A DNA stretch of 64,000 nt from Motacilla alba alba (GCF_015832195.1 NC_052031.1:13269850-13333849), one strand, 5' to 3'; numbered from the stretch's first letter, positions 10,261-24,676 are shown. Made by a program: numbers and translations. Notes: generated by a model not told the origin, from the sequence alone.

Positions 10261-13200
10261 GCTCCGAGGAGATGACTCCGTGCCAGATACCAAACACAGG
10301 CAGCACCTGCACTGGGAAGTCAACACTGCCAGGGTCTCTTGGAGGCGAGGGAGCCTCAGCAGGACCCTCAGCCCCAGCAGCCCCAGCAGGGCCAGCAGCA
10401 GTGGCACTGCTCCCTGAGCAGCCCAGCACCAAGGGTACACACAGGCTCTCCTGTGCCCCCACTGCTGACCTGGCCAATGGACCAAAATGAGAGGGACGTA
10501 TGGACAAATATTACTTGTTTAGGGTGTGGGAGGGTGGAAGCCTTTATTGGAGATTTTCTCCAGCTGCAGATGTAGCTGTGCAGATGCAACTGGACCTGAC
10601 TTGCTTCCCCTTTGTCTAAGCTGCCCCCATTTTTACAGATGAGCTTCTTTCTGTAGAAACCTGTATCAGCAAACTTTTGTCTAATAGGTTGTTCTGAATT
10701 GCTGTCTTGGAGAAACTAGTGACTGAGCTTTGAGGAATCCTGGTGAATCTGGGGTTTGGTTTGAGATGGTAGGCTGGAGATTTCCCCCCTTCCTGTTAGT
10801 GTTTGGTACTGGATTGGTTGCTGCTCGAGACTTCCCTGCTGTCTCTTGCTGCTACAAGGGCATCCTTACATTGAAAGGTGCATTTTACCCAAGACTTGTC
10901 TTATAGTCATTGGTGGGAACAGCCAAACAACAGGAAAATTGTCCATGCCCACCTGTCACTCAGGGCTCCTGCATCCCAGCTTGCCTTTCTGCATGCTCTT
11001 CAGCTGGCAGTTTCCTAACACAGCCTCCCCTTCTCTCTCTAGGATGGGTTGTTTTGTTTTTTTCTCTGCACTGCTGATTGCAGTTTGCCTTCCATGCCGA
11101 AAGCTCTTCAGGGAAGGAATCTCTTCTTTTTCTTTTACAAGAGTGCCCTTCACACCTCTAGAGCAACTCAAGAAAATGTTTAAGGGAATAATATAAATTA
11201 ATAGCAATAATAAATCCTCACAAATTGTCCAAAGCCTGCACAAATTGGGTTTGGAGCAAGAAAAGGAAGATGACGGAAAAAAGTGTCTTCAAGACCATGA
11301 GCATTCAACATTGTCCTTGCTACATGTCAGACAGGTTCTCATGACAGATGGTATTCACCAAAAAGCTCACTCTCTTCCTAGATCCTGGCTTTGCCAACTC
11401 CCAAATCCAGACTCTCTTCTAGCCGAGTATCATCCAACCCCACAGAGATTCTTTTCAGTAGTTGAACATACCTTGGAAACAATTGTGAGCCTAGTGTACA
11501 GCTCCAAATAATTCTTGTTTGCCTAGAGAATATACAGACAGTTAATTAACATTCCTGCGCTCAGAAAGCTAATCACTAAACTGCAGTTTTGAAATCTCAC
11601 ACCAAAGCTGCTCCAGATCATTATCTTTCTGTTGCCCATAAACATGTAACTTGGCACCTGTATCTTTCTCAAAGGCAAACGGGATCAATATTTGCAGCTC
11701 ATTAGCAGGTTTTGGTTGAGACCCAGCATCACAGCAGCCAGCCAGTCAGAGAGGAGTGTGACAAGATGAAGGATGCACAGCCTTGCCTTGGTGAGCCCCT
11801 GCCCCAGAGGTGCTCTGGACAAAGTCCTGCAGCTGCAGGACCATTCCCCTCCATAGTGAGCCCCTGAAGCCAGAGCCCCACTCCCAGTTCCAGCCCAATT
11901 CATTCATCAAATTTTCTCTTAACTTCAGCACAAATACATACAAAGACAAAGTTCTGAAAACTTTTGGAAATCTTTGGGTGTGCCTTTGCTCAGCATGGAT
12001 TTGTGCCATGTTCCCAGGTCACACAGCTTTGGCACTGGGCAAAGAACAGGGAAATACATTTCACACACAAAAAAGAGATTTTAAATATTTTTACTATTCT
12101 GCAGCATTTCAGGTTCATCAGAATTTATTTTTTTTCTTATGTTTTCTGTGACATTTAAACTTCTTGCAATGTTTTAGTTATTATGTTAAAATTTAAAAAT
12201 CAGCTTTTTTTGGAAAGAAATTTCATTCACAGAAGTGTCATGTTGGAATGACCAGAGAACTGTCAGAGCCCTCTTCGTTTCTGTTAGGAGGAAACAGTCA
12301 CTAAATGAATTGTGAATTCATCTGGAGAAATCCAGTCTGTTGAAAAAAGAGCAGAGCTCCGTTTCTGTCACACCACTAAAATAAGCCCTATCGTAGCAGC
12401 TTCCTTACACAGAGATCCTGGCTGGCACCTTCAAGGATCTGCTTCAATATTTTGGCTTTCTCCCAGCACTGAACTCCCACTCTCTCTGTGCTCACAGAAA
12501 AGCAGCTCCAGCCAGCCTGAGCACACAGGGAAGGCAGTGAGGGGCTCTCCCAGGCTGGGGCTCACTCACAGCCCCCAGCCCGCGCTGGCCCTGGGCTCTG
12601 CCTCCTGCCTGCCCTGACAGCCCAGCCCAGACAAGGACAGCTTTGTATCAATGGCAGGAAGGTTTGTTTTCCCAAACCAAAAAATGTGCCAACATCAACA
12701 TCTAACATTGCCTAGCACAGGAAAACTCTTGGAAGAGATAATGCTACTAAAGCTAGATATAAAATGTCACTAACAAAATAAAAAACCAAAAGATTGTACA
12801 ATGCCAATCCAAACATTTTCTGGCCGATATGCCCAGAACCTTGTCACAATACCTCACTGACATGGCTGGGTCCTCAGAGAAGCTCCCTGTAAACAAGTAC
12901 ATCAACGTTTGTAACAGTTTTTAAATACAGACAATGAAGAGCTTTTTGGGCAGTCTGATCACGCAGCTTGAAGGCTAGAGAAACAAACAAAATTACCTAC
13001 GGATCCTCTGGGTTCCAGGGGAGAAACAGAAAAACAGCTACAGCAAATGGGCACAATGTAAAGAAAGTGAAACATTTTCTCATTAAACAGTTAGAGAACA
13101 GGAAGAGTTTAGGAATCACCATTCAGAGACTCCTGTTTAGTGACAGCAATTTATTTGACCATCTGGGCAAAGAAAGACTGCAGCAAACCACATGGAGGAA

Positions 13201-15200
13201 ATAAAAATAGATGAACAACAAGTGACTGATTTTGCTTGACTTGAGCCTACAACTCTACAGAGCAGGAAGCTACTTCATGTGAAAGACATTATTGATGAAG
13301 GCATTTCAGCCTCTTGCCAGTTCTTCCAACAACATACTAGATCTCCCATGCCAGCAAACCTGTCTTGAGACGTGACTCCCATGCCAAACTTGACAGAAAC
13401 ACCACCAAGTACAAAAGACAAATTGATGAGCCTTCTGGAAAGGGACCACCAGAGGAAGGAGTGTCTCTGTGATGTTCCACAGTAAAAGAAAACTCTTTAG
13501 GAGAAAGAATAGAAGGCTTTTTGCTGTGTTCGTTCATTATGATAAAAATCGTCCTTTTCTTGACAGAAGCAAATATGGAAATGGAGGATAAGGCAGCCCA
13601 CTGTTCAGCAGGATCCGATCACGACATCCCAGTGTGTTGGTTCCCACCTCAGGCAGACACAGAGCCTCCTCTTGTGTGCAGGGCACACTCACTGAGTGTG
13701 ACAGCAGCAGGGGCATGGTGATGCCTGCCCTGGAGGTACAGCCACGAGCACCAAGCTGCCCAGATGAGGAATCCAAAAGCTGTTCATAGTGAGGCAAAGC
13801 TAGCAGAGACATCACCCAAGGAAGCCCTGTTTCCACCACCCCAGACTGGTGCCAGCAGATGACAGAGATGACAGCTACAACTTGATCCATCCTTGGATAG
13901 GTCTCTATTCCCTCTGTCTGTCACTCTTCTCCTCTTTCTCACCAATACACATATGTTATATTCTTGGAGCTGCATTCAAACCAGAGGAAATCCACCCAAG
14001 CCAGGGATTGGGAAGGGTGGCAGGGAAGTTTGAAGCCTGCCCATATTCAGAGTTTTAGAGCCTGTCACTGCCACCTGGCTATATTTAGGAATAGTTGAAG
14101 TAGGGTCTTTCAGAGATAAGAAAACTGTCAGGCTCTAGAGGTGCCTTCTTTAAGCTGCTCTAACCCCATTTCGCAAGATTTTCAGTCAAAGTTCACCTGC
14201 TCCTTCAGGCACAGTCTCACTGACAAGAGAGCCAAGCTGACTGCTGTATGTAGCTCGGCTCATACCCACCAGGCTGGCCTGCTGCTTGCATCCCTGCCCA
14301 GTCAGTCCTCAAGCTGTTTAACTGATCTTACTGAGCCTTCCTGACCTGGGGCTGGAATCTCAGACCCAGCTTCTGCCAAGGCATTTGCTCACCAGGAAGG
14401 CAGTCCTGGTGCACGATGGCACACCCCAAAAGAACTAAAAATACCCATCCTCAAGCTGTGCTCAGACAAGGTCTCTGATGGCTTGTTACAAACAAGCCTA
14501 ATCTTTCAGGTTTTGTTACAAAACTGCCTAATTGGTTGATGTATCATGCTGAAGATCTTCCATGCACGGGCAGCAGCTTCCCTCTTCTTCCATGCATGCA
14601 GTTAATGACTGTGTGCAGGGTAATTATAACTCCAGGATTCACACACCTCACTTTGTCCATCTCAGATTTAGGCCTCCCATCTCATCCAGGTCTACAGTCC
14701 TACAGGAGCCAACAGCACTCATCCATCCTGGGAACCATCCTAAGATTAAATTAGTCATCCCAGGAGGGCCCTGTCCTGCTCCAAGGACTTCCTAGAGTAT
14801 CACATCTGATGTCTGACTGTGAGGGAGCTGATGTTATGTGAGCTGCATCTCCAGGCCTAACCTCCATCTGATCTCTCCTCCTAAACCATCTTCTCAACTT
14901 TCTCAAAACTTCCATCTGGAAGAAAACAGGAATTTAAAGTCAAGACCACAACTGGTTAGGCTGCCCTGACCCACTCTGGCCTTCAGACTTAATTTCCCTT
15001 TGCCTTTCTTCCATGTCTCCTTTCATACCTTGGCACAAGGTGGTGGCACTTCATTGCTCAACGCCTTTTTTTTGGTCAATTTTTCTTGACAACCAAATTT
15101 AGTTCTGGGGACTTTTGCTATTATTGTCATAATAGCTTCAAGAAACATTTTGTCTGGAAAAATCAACAGTGCAGAAAATGAGGCATCCCTGCCATGCCAC

Positions 15201-15398
15201 TCTTTACTGTGAGGGTGGTGAGGCCCTGGAACAGGCTGCCAAGAGATGCCCTGTCCCTGGATATGTTCAAGGCCAGGTTGGATGGGCTTTGAGCAGCCTG
15301 GTCAAGCGGAAGGCGTCCCTGCCCATGGCAGGGGAGTTGGAATGAGGTGACATTTCAGGTTCCTTCCAACCCAAATCATTCAATGATTTCATGATTCT
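15201..15398 (+). mobile_element. CR1 LINE 3' end fragment
   Basis: A 5'-truncated CR1 copy. It starts in the last coding part ('gagggtggtgaggccctggaacaggctgcc') and passes the typical 'ggttggatgggctttgagcagcctggtc' line. It ends with 'ggttccttccaaccc' and a degraded ATTCAATGATTTC ATGATTC tail at 15378-15397. It is too short to encode anything. Confidence 0.92.
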
Positions 15399-17840
15399 CC
15401 CCCCACAGCATGCTGTCTGCAACCAAACAGCCTGTGAACCGACATCCTTTTCCTCCTGTCATGTTTCAGTCATCACATACAACAGAAAAAGTGGGGAAAA
15501 TACAATGTAAGCTTAAATTGGATTTTAAAACTACAAGAATTGGCCAGAGTCTGTCAGGGAGGGTAGGACAGTTGCTGAGTGCATTAAGTATTCAGGCAGT
15601 GTAGCTTTAGGTCTGACAGTGAGCTGGGTTTTTTCTTGTGAATGACAGCCTGTAAGTTGATGGCAAAGTTCTGTCCAGCTGTGTGTTGCACACAGATGCT
15701 GGAAACCTAGCAAAATTGATTTGACTGGATCCTTCAACATCTTTCTGTTTCTTCTCAGAAAACAATGTCTAGTAAAACAGCATTCTGTCTTTTCAGCCCA
15801 TCATTGCCCCTGTGGCCCTGAAACCATCTGTCATGGATGAAAGCAACTGCACTTGTAAGAGAGAAGCAACAATATACAAGAGAGAAGCAAAATGTACTTT
15901 ATTGATATAAAACAGTGATTTAACAAATTTAAATGGTAAATGCAACAGTGGCTTAACAAGACCCAATGGCCAGATTGTTTATTTACTGCATAGAGGACAA
16001 GGTCAAACAAAACTGCCAGAGACCCTGTCATTGAGCCATGAGGTTCAGAAAGAATTCCCTTGCGTTCTAAACCCCTTCTCAAAGAGAAGTGTATGTGTGG
16101 CTGAATCCAATCCTAGTCCCAGACTTGTTCAGTGTTTTATGTCTGAGGGATTATATTTGCACAATCAATCCTTTATATCACTTAGCTAAGATTTCAAAGT
16201 TCAGTGTGCTATTAACCAAGCACACTACTTACCAAGGTTCTGTTGCAGTAAGGAAGCTCTCAGCTTCAAGGAATAACCTTGAGAGGTGACCCTCCTCAAG
16301 GGGACATCCTGGCAGGCAGCCCACCACTCCAGAAAGCACTTGGCAACCATGCTGCCACCCCACCCCAAAGTCCAGAGAAAGCTGGGTGCAGCCATCAGAG
16401 CCCCACGGTAGTTAAGGCTGAAGCAGTGGAGGGGAGCACACCACCACAGGATCCTGTCACATGCTAGAAATGTGCTTGTGCAGCCATGAACTCAGACTTC
16501 TGACAGCAAAATCACCTGAGCCACACATTTAGAAAATTCCTGAATGCTCCTGAAACCATTTCCTATTGTCCTAGAAACACTTCCCACAAGCCATGCCCAG
16601 GAGTTCAGCTGCTGCCACTAGCAGGGTGAGCAAGATATACCACCCAGCAGATTGAATAAGTCCCACTGTTCCACACAGCTCTGGTTTCACAGGGCTTGCA
16701 TACTGAATCGGGAAAAATCTTGTCATTTTTTATATGATTCAATTCTATTTTATTGCAAGGAAGTGCTGCAGCAGAAGAGCAAGCTCACACACCTTCTGCT
16801 CAGATGAGCTTCTCCTCTAATGCCATATGGACAAAACCATCACACAATTTCAATTCCAAAATTTTGTAAAAGTTTTAGTAACTCCTCAAGGTTTACTGTG
16901 CATTCTCTTTAACCCCTGCCCTTTCAGGTAGTCTTTGGTAGGTGTGAGTGATGGCAGAGCAGGCAGTTGCCAGATCCTGCCTTCTTGTTTGCCAGGGAGA
17001 GGAGGAAAAGCCTTGGGCAGCTCTGGTGTGGACAGGTCATTTATCACATTTTGATGAGAAGATGCTGAACGGTGAAACACTGAAAGAGAGCTGCTAGCAA
17101 AACAGTTGGGGAATTTCTGTCCATTCTTCTTTCCATCTCCACAGGGCAGCCTTGTACCCTCCTTACTGTCTCTCAGCTGCAGTGCAGGTGTAGGCAGCAG
17201 TGCACAATTTATTCTCCTCCCAGCCATACAACTGTTTCCAGTATGATCTGTGGACAGCTTCTCCAAAACATGCACTAGAGTTTCAGCTTGGACCATCAGG
17301 AATCTTGGAGAGGACCTGAGCTGGTGCCTGTCTGTTTACTGAGAGCACAATTTGCTCCAAGGTCACTCTCCAGGTGATGGATAAGCACCTCCCCATGAGG
17401 CCAGGGCAAAGGATGCTCAGTGCATCAAGAGGGAAAAGGCACCCACAGCAGGTAGGGAAATGGGAATATACATAAAACCTCTCTCTCATGACATCAAAAA
17501 TAAAATAATTCTCTCAGGCCACTCAAATTGGGTCTGTTATGTGCTCTAAAGAGACGAACTTCAAGGAAATAAGAGCTAATGGATCATTGGTTGCTCTGTG
17601 CAGCTGGGCATCTATCTGCCTTTCATGCCTTTTAATTCTATACACCTGGATATTGTCCAGGCCATGAATACATGTTCCTGTTGGAATTTTGAGCTGCAGT
17701 GGCTACAAGTGAAGTTTTAACACACTTAGCATTTCACCAACCCTGATGTAAGCAAGAAAACCATGTGTCTGTACCAAACCAAGGAGCTGACCCGGATCAG
17801 TGGGTCCAAAAAGAGTAAAAAAGAGCACAGAGCACAAGTC
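15399..17840. other. unique DNA, no gene seen
   Basis: No repeat family or exon-like segment stands out. A local direct repeat of AAGAGAGAAGCAA occurs near 15857 and 15879. Minus-strand open frames at 16886-17296 and 17283-17489 lack splice support and domain features. Confidence 0.5.
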
Positions 17841-18244
17841 CTTTGAGGAGCAGCTGAGGGAGCTGGGGATGTTTCGCCGGGAAAGGGGACTCGGGGGAGA
17901 CCTTATCATGCTACAACTCCCAGAAAGGAGGTTGTAGCCAGGTGGGGGTCAGTCTCTTCTCCCAAGTAACAAGTGACAGGATGAGAGGAAATGGCCTTGA
18001 GTTGCATCAGGGGAAGTTTAGATTGGATATTAGGAAAAAATTTATTCACCATAGGAGTTATCAGACACTGGAACACACTGCCCAGGGAAGTCTTGGATTC
18101 ACTGTCCCTGGAGGTGTCCAAAAGGTGTGTGGATGTAGCACTTGGAGTTATGGTTTAGGAGTGAACATGGAAGTGCTATGTTACCAGTTGGAACTGATGG
18201 TCTTAGGGGTCCTTTCCAACCTTAATGATTCTGTGGTTCTATAA
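17841..18244 (+). mobile_element. CR1 LINE 3' end
   Basis: It begins at 'gaggagcagctgagggagctgggg' of the CR1 C-terminal coding part and continues past 'gacaggatgagaggaaatgg', 'tattaggaaaaa' and 'aacacactgcccaggga'. It ends with 'gtcctttccaaccttaatgattctgtggttctat'. A small internal indel near 17925-17945 breaks the frame. The tail (gtgtggatgtagcacttgg) matches the CR1 group of the copy at 3.8 kb. Confidence 0.93.
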
Positions 18245-21200
18245 GCAGAAAGGTGAGAACTCCAACACCTCATTAAAACGGAACTTGTCCAATTTTTTCT
18301 GGCCTACAGCCCAGAGAGCAGTGTTATCCAAGGTGCCTCAGCATGTCTATTTTCAATTGCAGAGCTTCAGAATCAATGTTTCTCTCATCCTTCATCGCCT
18401 CCCACTGTACCCACAGTGTGAGCATTCAGCAGAGATGATGTTTAGGCCGGAGGAATCCTGTAGAGGTCCTGGGAGGAAATCTCTGGTACTTCATTAAACC
18501 ATGGCTTTCTGCCAGCTGATGTGGTTTTGTAACTGTACCAATTTTGGTGTCACCACAAACGTCAGTTGCTCTTTAGCAAAGCAGTTGTATGTGTTTGGAG
18601 TCAGCAACAAAAGATTAACACTTGGAAAGGTGCTATTTTCTAGATGCCTGTCAAATACATGGCAAGGATCATTTCAATATGGCTGGTGACAATTAGTGGT
18701 GTAAAGTGTTTACGGTTGTCTGAGACAATATATACCCAAACCAAGAAGGTCTGCCTTTCTCTCTGTATTTACTGTTCATTTTACTGACTTTACAGTAACA
18801 GCACGGAAGGGACCATCTGAAATTCAGCATGTCTTTTACACCTTGTCAGGGAACAACCTGGAAATCTCCCTGTGATTCATCTTTAACACAAACAAACCTC
18901 AGTGTCCTCTTTCTGAAATGTACATAAACACTAAAATGCTGTAAATCCCTCCAGGCTGACTATACCCCAGCTCTGCAGTCAGCAAAAGTGATTGCCCTAA
19001 TTGAGTGTGTCAATTATAAGCAGTAACCCCGGTGAGGTCAGCCTAACAGGCAGCCTTTAAAGACTTTAAATAGGGAATTTAAGAGCAGAGCACCTGGGTG
19101 GTTGGGTAATGCAGCTTCCATGAAGACTGCTTTCATTAACTGATTTCTTGGTAACAGCACTGTAAGTAGCTCTAAGAAAACAAACTTCAAAAGCCTATGG
19201 TGTGATACCAAACAGACTGAGAGATGTTGCATGTGAATAACTTACTTATGTCTTGTCAAGTAGGCACCTATGGCATTTGTTAAAGTTCATTTCCATGTGC
19301 ATAACACCTGTGTGCAAAATTTGTCCGAAGAATTAATAAAGGTCTTGGTATGTCACTGCTGAAACACTGAGTGCTGCTGGAAATCCAATAAGCAATGTTA
19401 GGGCTTTGAATAACACATGTACATGAAATTATGATTAAAAATAATTGAAAGAAATGGCTCATTCAGTCCTATTAGACTCTGATTTTTCCTAGGAGCATCA
19501 GGGCACATGTTCCTTACCACACAAAGTTGTCTTTCTCCAGATTTCAGTTTCACCAAATATGGATTGTTTGACAGGCTCACAAACCCCCTTATCTCACTTT
19601 AAAAATAAACAGATTAGAGGCTCAGGCACTTTTTCATTCACTTTATTTGGTAGTGCTGTTTACCTATATTACTAATTACCACACTAATAACATTAGTAAC
19701 CACATTTATAAAATACACCAAAGTTCCAGAGTCAGACCATTTTTAATAGATTTTATTTATCACAAGTATCGTCATTTCTCATCCACACTTTGTCCTTCAT
19801 TTTGCTACATGTTTCAAAGGGTAAAACGAAGCTCATGGAGGTATGAATGGCAAGGTTTTTTTACAATTGAAAACTACCATCCCATACATACATCCCATAC
19901 ATACTCACATCATAAAAATGCTTTTACCACAGTGAACATTATATTTCATATTAATTTTTTAACACAAACAAAACTGACCCATTTTTTATTTTTCAGTTCC
20001 CTCCCTAGTTCATGTTACGCTTCTTACATATGTATTTGCTACTTTCTAGTCTCAGCAACATCAATTAAAAGTGTCTCGTAAAATAAATCTGGACTATAGA
20101 TACATGCTGAACAAGTCTGGAATTTTCCTCCAAAACAAACTTTGCTTGAAAAATGTCCGTTTGTTGGCAGTTGATGGGGAAGCAGGCATCCAAGGTCCAT
20201 GGCAGAAGGGTTCTGCCACCACCAGGCTCACTGGTTCTTGGCTACCACCCCAGGCTTTAAGGTCTGGGTATCCTGCCCTGGGTCTCCACACTCTCTGGGT
20301 CTGTGGGTGAATTAGCTGCAGGCCAAGGTCAAGGATGTAGGGAATTTGAGGAAATGGGAGGAGGTGGCTGCTCCATGTAATATGGGGGGAGGAAATTAAA
20401 TATTCCAGTCTTCTTACAGTAATATTTTTGTGTTTCCATTCTGAAATTCTTTGTTTGCTTTCATTTCACACTGAAATTCATTATTTTTTTTTGTTGTTGT
20501 TGTGACAAAAAACATGATTTACCCCCAGTTCTGCATTCCAGCAGTCTCTTGCAGAGGCCCATGCGTTACGATATAGGAACTGGGGTTGTGATGATGTTGG
20601 CCATCCTCTGCCCCAGGATGAGGCTTTGTAAGACCCCCTGAGCAGTGACCCTTTCACAGGAGGCAGTGGAGAGGCTGCCCGACAAAGGACTTCATGGTTT
20701 GGTCTCAGGGGTCTGCGACAGTCTAGCTAATGGTGAACTGGCAGAGTTCATTTGGTGCAAGAACCTTCTGCTCTCTGCTGAGCGCTGGGGCGGCCAGGTT
20801 TTCACCTTTGCCTGTGTGTGAGTACTTGCAAATAGATCTCCTCATTGAGCCCCAGTTCCAGGGGTGCCCCCTGAAGCACCAGCTCAGGGGCTGTCACCTG
20901 CAGCGAGAAGGGGGAGCCTTTGTCACCCTGCTCCCAGGCCCAGTGCCCCTGTCCCCTCACTCATATGCAGCTCCACTTAAGTACATGGAACCTGGGCAGT
21001 GAGAATTAATTTTTAAGGGAGAGTTTTATTTGAAAACACCCCCACACCTCTGTCCTCACTTGAAATTTAGCACAAGGTATTATTTTATCATGTTTGCAAA
21101 TGTGGATTGTGTCCTCGAGGGAAAGGAGCTTTTGATACGGAACAGAAATGTCAGGATTTTAACTCAATTCATGGTATTCATCTAGTAAATGTCATTCTTG

Positions 21201-22371
21201 CCCCGTACACATTGTATCATTATTTTCATATTGCTCAAACTTTAGATCAAATAATGTCATTATTATGACTTCTTGTGTCACTTAGCTGATGAAAAATTAT
21301 TTTTGAGAATTTCAGATTACAAATCCTACCTACAGATTAAATTTTTCAGTTTTTGTGACAAATGGAAATCCATATAATGAAGTGCATTAGAATATTGGTC
21401 AGAGGCTTGCTCTAAGCTAAGCACAGAGTGAACATTTTTATGTTTGCTGGCAGTAAACCAGTTTCTCTCTTTTCTGTTTTGCACAGTCCTACTAAGCCAA
21501 TCCTCACTAGAATGAGCACAAAACAAATGAATAACAGCTTTTGTACATCAACATTAAAACGGGAAGAAGCTTGGGAAAGGGCCTCCAACAGAGAAGAATG
21601 CTGACAAGTGCAAAAATGCCTGATGGATAAGCACCACCTTCTAAACATAGATCAGCCAGACATGGAAGTGATTTCAGAAGAGAAATGCAATCATGGATTA
21701 CACACCAGCCATTAGAAACTGTTGCTGAATACAGCATCCAGAAGACATGCATGAAAAGTCACATTTGGGGAATAAATTAAAAGGGGTGTAGTTGTTGCTA
21801 GATAAACATATGTAATATATATGCATTGAAGAGGTTTGTAAATGTCATTTTTTTTATTCGGACGAAAAGCAAAAAGCTTTAAAACCTTTCACAGTAGAGA
21901 GGCAGTTAACTTCAGACTATTCCTATCCCAGTAGCCAAGAAGCTGTTAGGACATCTCTCTTAAATTAGCATTTATAGACTCTGAATGTTTCCATCACCTA
22001 GTGGAAAAAGCATAACTTACTGCTACATTGCTGCACTTCATTTACTTCACTGTATAATAAGTTGACTAAAACTGTAAAGCTTCTCAATTTTTACTGCATA
22101 TGTGTTCCAATTAATATGTCTGTAACAAACTTAAGACTCAAAAATTATTTCTGACCTATATTCTAGTTCTATAAAGCATATATACTATAAGGTATGTCTG
22201 ACTGAATATCATCATGCTATGACCTCCCAAGATGCATAGAATTGTTTGTATTTGAAATGACAAAATAAAAGCCCTTGATTTCTTTTTTAATAGGAGGAAG
22301 TAATTTACCCCTTAAATGTAACCCACTGCTACTCACTTCAAGGGTGTTTCTTTTCCCTGTTCTGCCATACA
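18245..22371. other. unique DNA, no gene seen
   Basis: AT-rich unique DNA with (TTG)n at 20490-20502 and a GC-richer part at 20520-20960 of unknown nature. The long plus-strand frame at 19647-20081 has an AT-driven composition and no protein-like features. Parts near 18960-19240 and 21060-21300 look like possible conserved non-coding DNA, but nothing specific marks them. Confidence 0.45.
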
Positions 22372-22460
22372 ACTGTGGAGTGACACTCTCTGGCCCATGC
22401 TAATGCCAATCAGACAGGGTGATCTAATGAGACCTTCTGGCCTTAAGTTCAAACTCAATA
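22372..22460 (+). mobile_element. possible old CR1 3' tail
   Basis: The phrase 'gggtgatctaatgagacc' followed by 'ttctggccttaa' resembles the last part of an old CR1 3' untranslated region. No clean terminal repeat follows; instead an 18-bp direct repeat lies at 22446-22463 and 22479-22496. The match is short. Confidence 0.35.
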
Positions 22461-24288
22461 CAACTCGGTAAACCCCTGAGTTCAAACTCAATACAAAAAT
22501 TAACAGACTAGTAAGCAAATACATGTTGCAAATAGCCATGTGAGGGCGGGATGCAAACAGCCCTGGGGCACTGGCGGGGAAGTCATTCCCTCCCCAGGTC
22601 CCAAAGGGCGCACTCAGTTCCAGAAGCCACTCAGAAGTAAAACAGGAGAAGGCACAGAAGGAGCTCCTAGTGAAAGGCCTGGGTGCAAAGCACCAGGCAC
22701 AGAGCAGCAGAGGGAGGCAGGGACTCCTCCTGTGCTCCTCTCTAACCCTCCCACCAAGGCACACGTCTCTCCTGGCTCGGGACTGGCCATGAGCACGTTG
22801 CTTTCTACATGCCTCCAGGTTCTCCTGTGTATCACAGGTTAACCCAGTGCAAAATGAGCACTCCAGTGCTCATGCCTTCAGGGGTTTTAAAGCCTGTTCC
22901 TTCATTCTTTGGCTTTCAGGGGAAATGGCTAAAATAATAATTAATTGCTAGTGTTGATCCCAAATAATGCAAAATGCTGAAGACATGAGGCAAACATAAG
23001 TTAAAACTGCTTTTTGACTATTGACTGCACAACACAAATTATTCCAGAATTTAGTGCATGAATCTCAAAAAATTTATTTTACTTTTGAAAGAAAAATTAT
23101 CTTTAAGCAAACTGCCAGTAAACAAATACAGGGAATTAGATAACTTTTCTATCTAACTACCAAGGCATCAATGTGGCACTGACTTCACTTGGATGTCAGA
23201 CAAGTAAATTCATGTGTGAATCTGGGCAGCATTAAAAAAAAAAATCACTTTTTTAATCTGAAAATGTGTTTGTAACTGGATGTAGAAAATTCTTCTGACT
23301 TCTAAAGGACCAGCACTAGCTGGTCAAAAACCCCACCCAAATCAGTCAACCATCATAAACATCTTCCCAGTACCTGCTATTGACCTGAAGGGGATGGAAG
23401 GTAAAAACCAAGTAGTTCACACATGAGGCAGCATAAACTCATTTAAGGGCCCACTTCAGACAGATTTTTTAATCTCTGGTTAGGCCAACCAGTGTCAGCT
23501 GGAAAATGCACATCCTCAGGGGCCAGATGCATTCAGGAGTCCCTGTTAAGTGGTGTCTCAGTGAAGCCCATCCTCATTCTCTGCTCTTGTTGGCTCACAA
23601 GCACACCCACACCTCAAAGCCTGTGAAAGGGTTTGTTATCTGGATGTGCTCTCATATCACCATCTTCATTTGCTCCTTGAGTTTACCTCTATCCCACATT
23701 ATTGCAGTCATGGCACTTTTGCTCTGACAGAAATCACCAAAACAGGGTTTCTCTGTATTATAATATTTTGTTTCGCATCATGGTGATGTTGTAATGTAAA
23801 AGCCCTTTCTAAATACACACAAACATTGCAAAAGAAGTGCCATCACAAGGCATCACAACCCTGCCAGGGCAGCTCAGTGAATATGTACAATTTGTACACA
23901 GTCAGAAGGGAGAGACATACCAGGATGTACATCATTAAATGTTGACTCAGTAAGAATAGTATGTCTTATCTTTTTAAATGTTACCACCTTCCCATCCCAC
24001 TCCATTGTAACTTGTCAATTGTAATTTCTTTTTAAGTCAAAAAACTGTAAAGAAAACTGTTGAAATACCTGATTTTCTGTAAAAGTAATAATAACAATAA
24101 TTTTTGTTACTTCAAAGTATGCTTGGTATTAAAGTACCTAATAAAGTTCAACAAAGACTTTTGTAGCATACTAAAATAAAGTGTGATAGTGCTTTTCTCC
24201 AGCTTGTCTGTCATAAGGGCACCTGTTGTTGGGATCACTGCTCTCCTAAACACAAGCCTGGACACCTCCTTCACTTCTGTACCTACAG

Positions 24289-24384
24289 AGGTCCCTCGGG
24301 TATGTCAAGTCCAGGCAGAATTGGATCCCTTAACGAGTCCAGGGATTTGTATGCATGGGTCAAATTCCTAGGAGAACCTTGTTG
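24289..24384 (+). CDS. candidate exon 1 of unknown plus-strand transcript
   Basis: A pyrimidine-rich acceptor (ttcacttctgtacctacag) precedes 96 open bases that end at a consensus donor, TTG|gtaagt. Only one frame is open; it carries 31 codons, rich in Gly, Ser and Arg at the start. It starts after the first base of the segment and leaves two bases over, and these join in phase with the next candidate at 24677. I recognise no domain. An exon of a non-coding RNA or a chance pairing of splice signals is at least as likely as a protein exon. Confidence 0.2.
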
Positions 24385-24676
24385 GTAAGTCATCTCCACC
24401 CTCTGGTACCCAGCTACATATCCAAATATGGGCAACAATATAAAGTTCCTAATTATTCTTGGTTTATAGTAAGAGAAAGAAGAGTGTAAATTATTTATAA
24501 GTTAATTATGGTTAAATAGAGAACTACCAGGTTTGTAGCATGCTGTTCATTTTTATGGGCAATGCATTTCAGTTATTTATAAATAGATTGGAAATCCCAA
24601 ACATGTGATTTGGATGACACAGTAAAGCTCAGAAGTTGATCACCCCCTAATTTCAGCACGTGAAGGTACACTGCAG

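Larger units (their letters stand above)
7311..15200. other. unique gene-poor DNA
   Basis: About 7.9 kb without a recognisable gene or repeat family. It holds the hairpin at 7577-7624, a regulatory-looking block at 10040-10260, and a CAG/CCAG-rich patch at 10340-10400 whose Gln/Pro-rich frames are low-complexity artefacts. Open frames here are short and overlap on both strands without splice support. Confidence 0.5.

Noticed and set aside
10339..10575. Gln/Pro-rich frame at the start of a 78-codon ORF
   Set aside because: It is a local CAG/CCAG-rich patch, open in several frames on both strands, without splice support.
19647..20081. Plus-strand open frame of 144 codons
   Set aside because: The peptide is dominated by His, Ser, Tyr, Ile and Phe from AT-rich DNA, with no splice signals or domain-like pattern.
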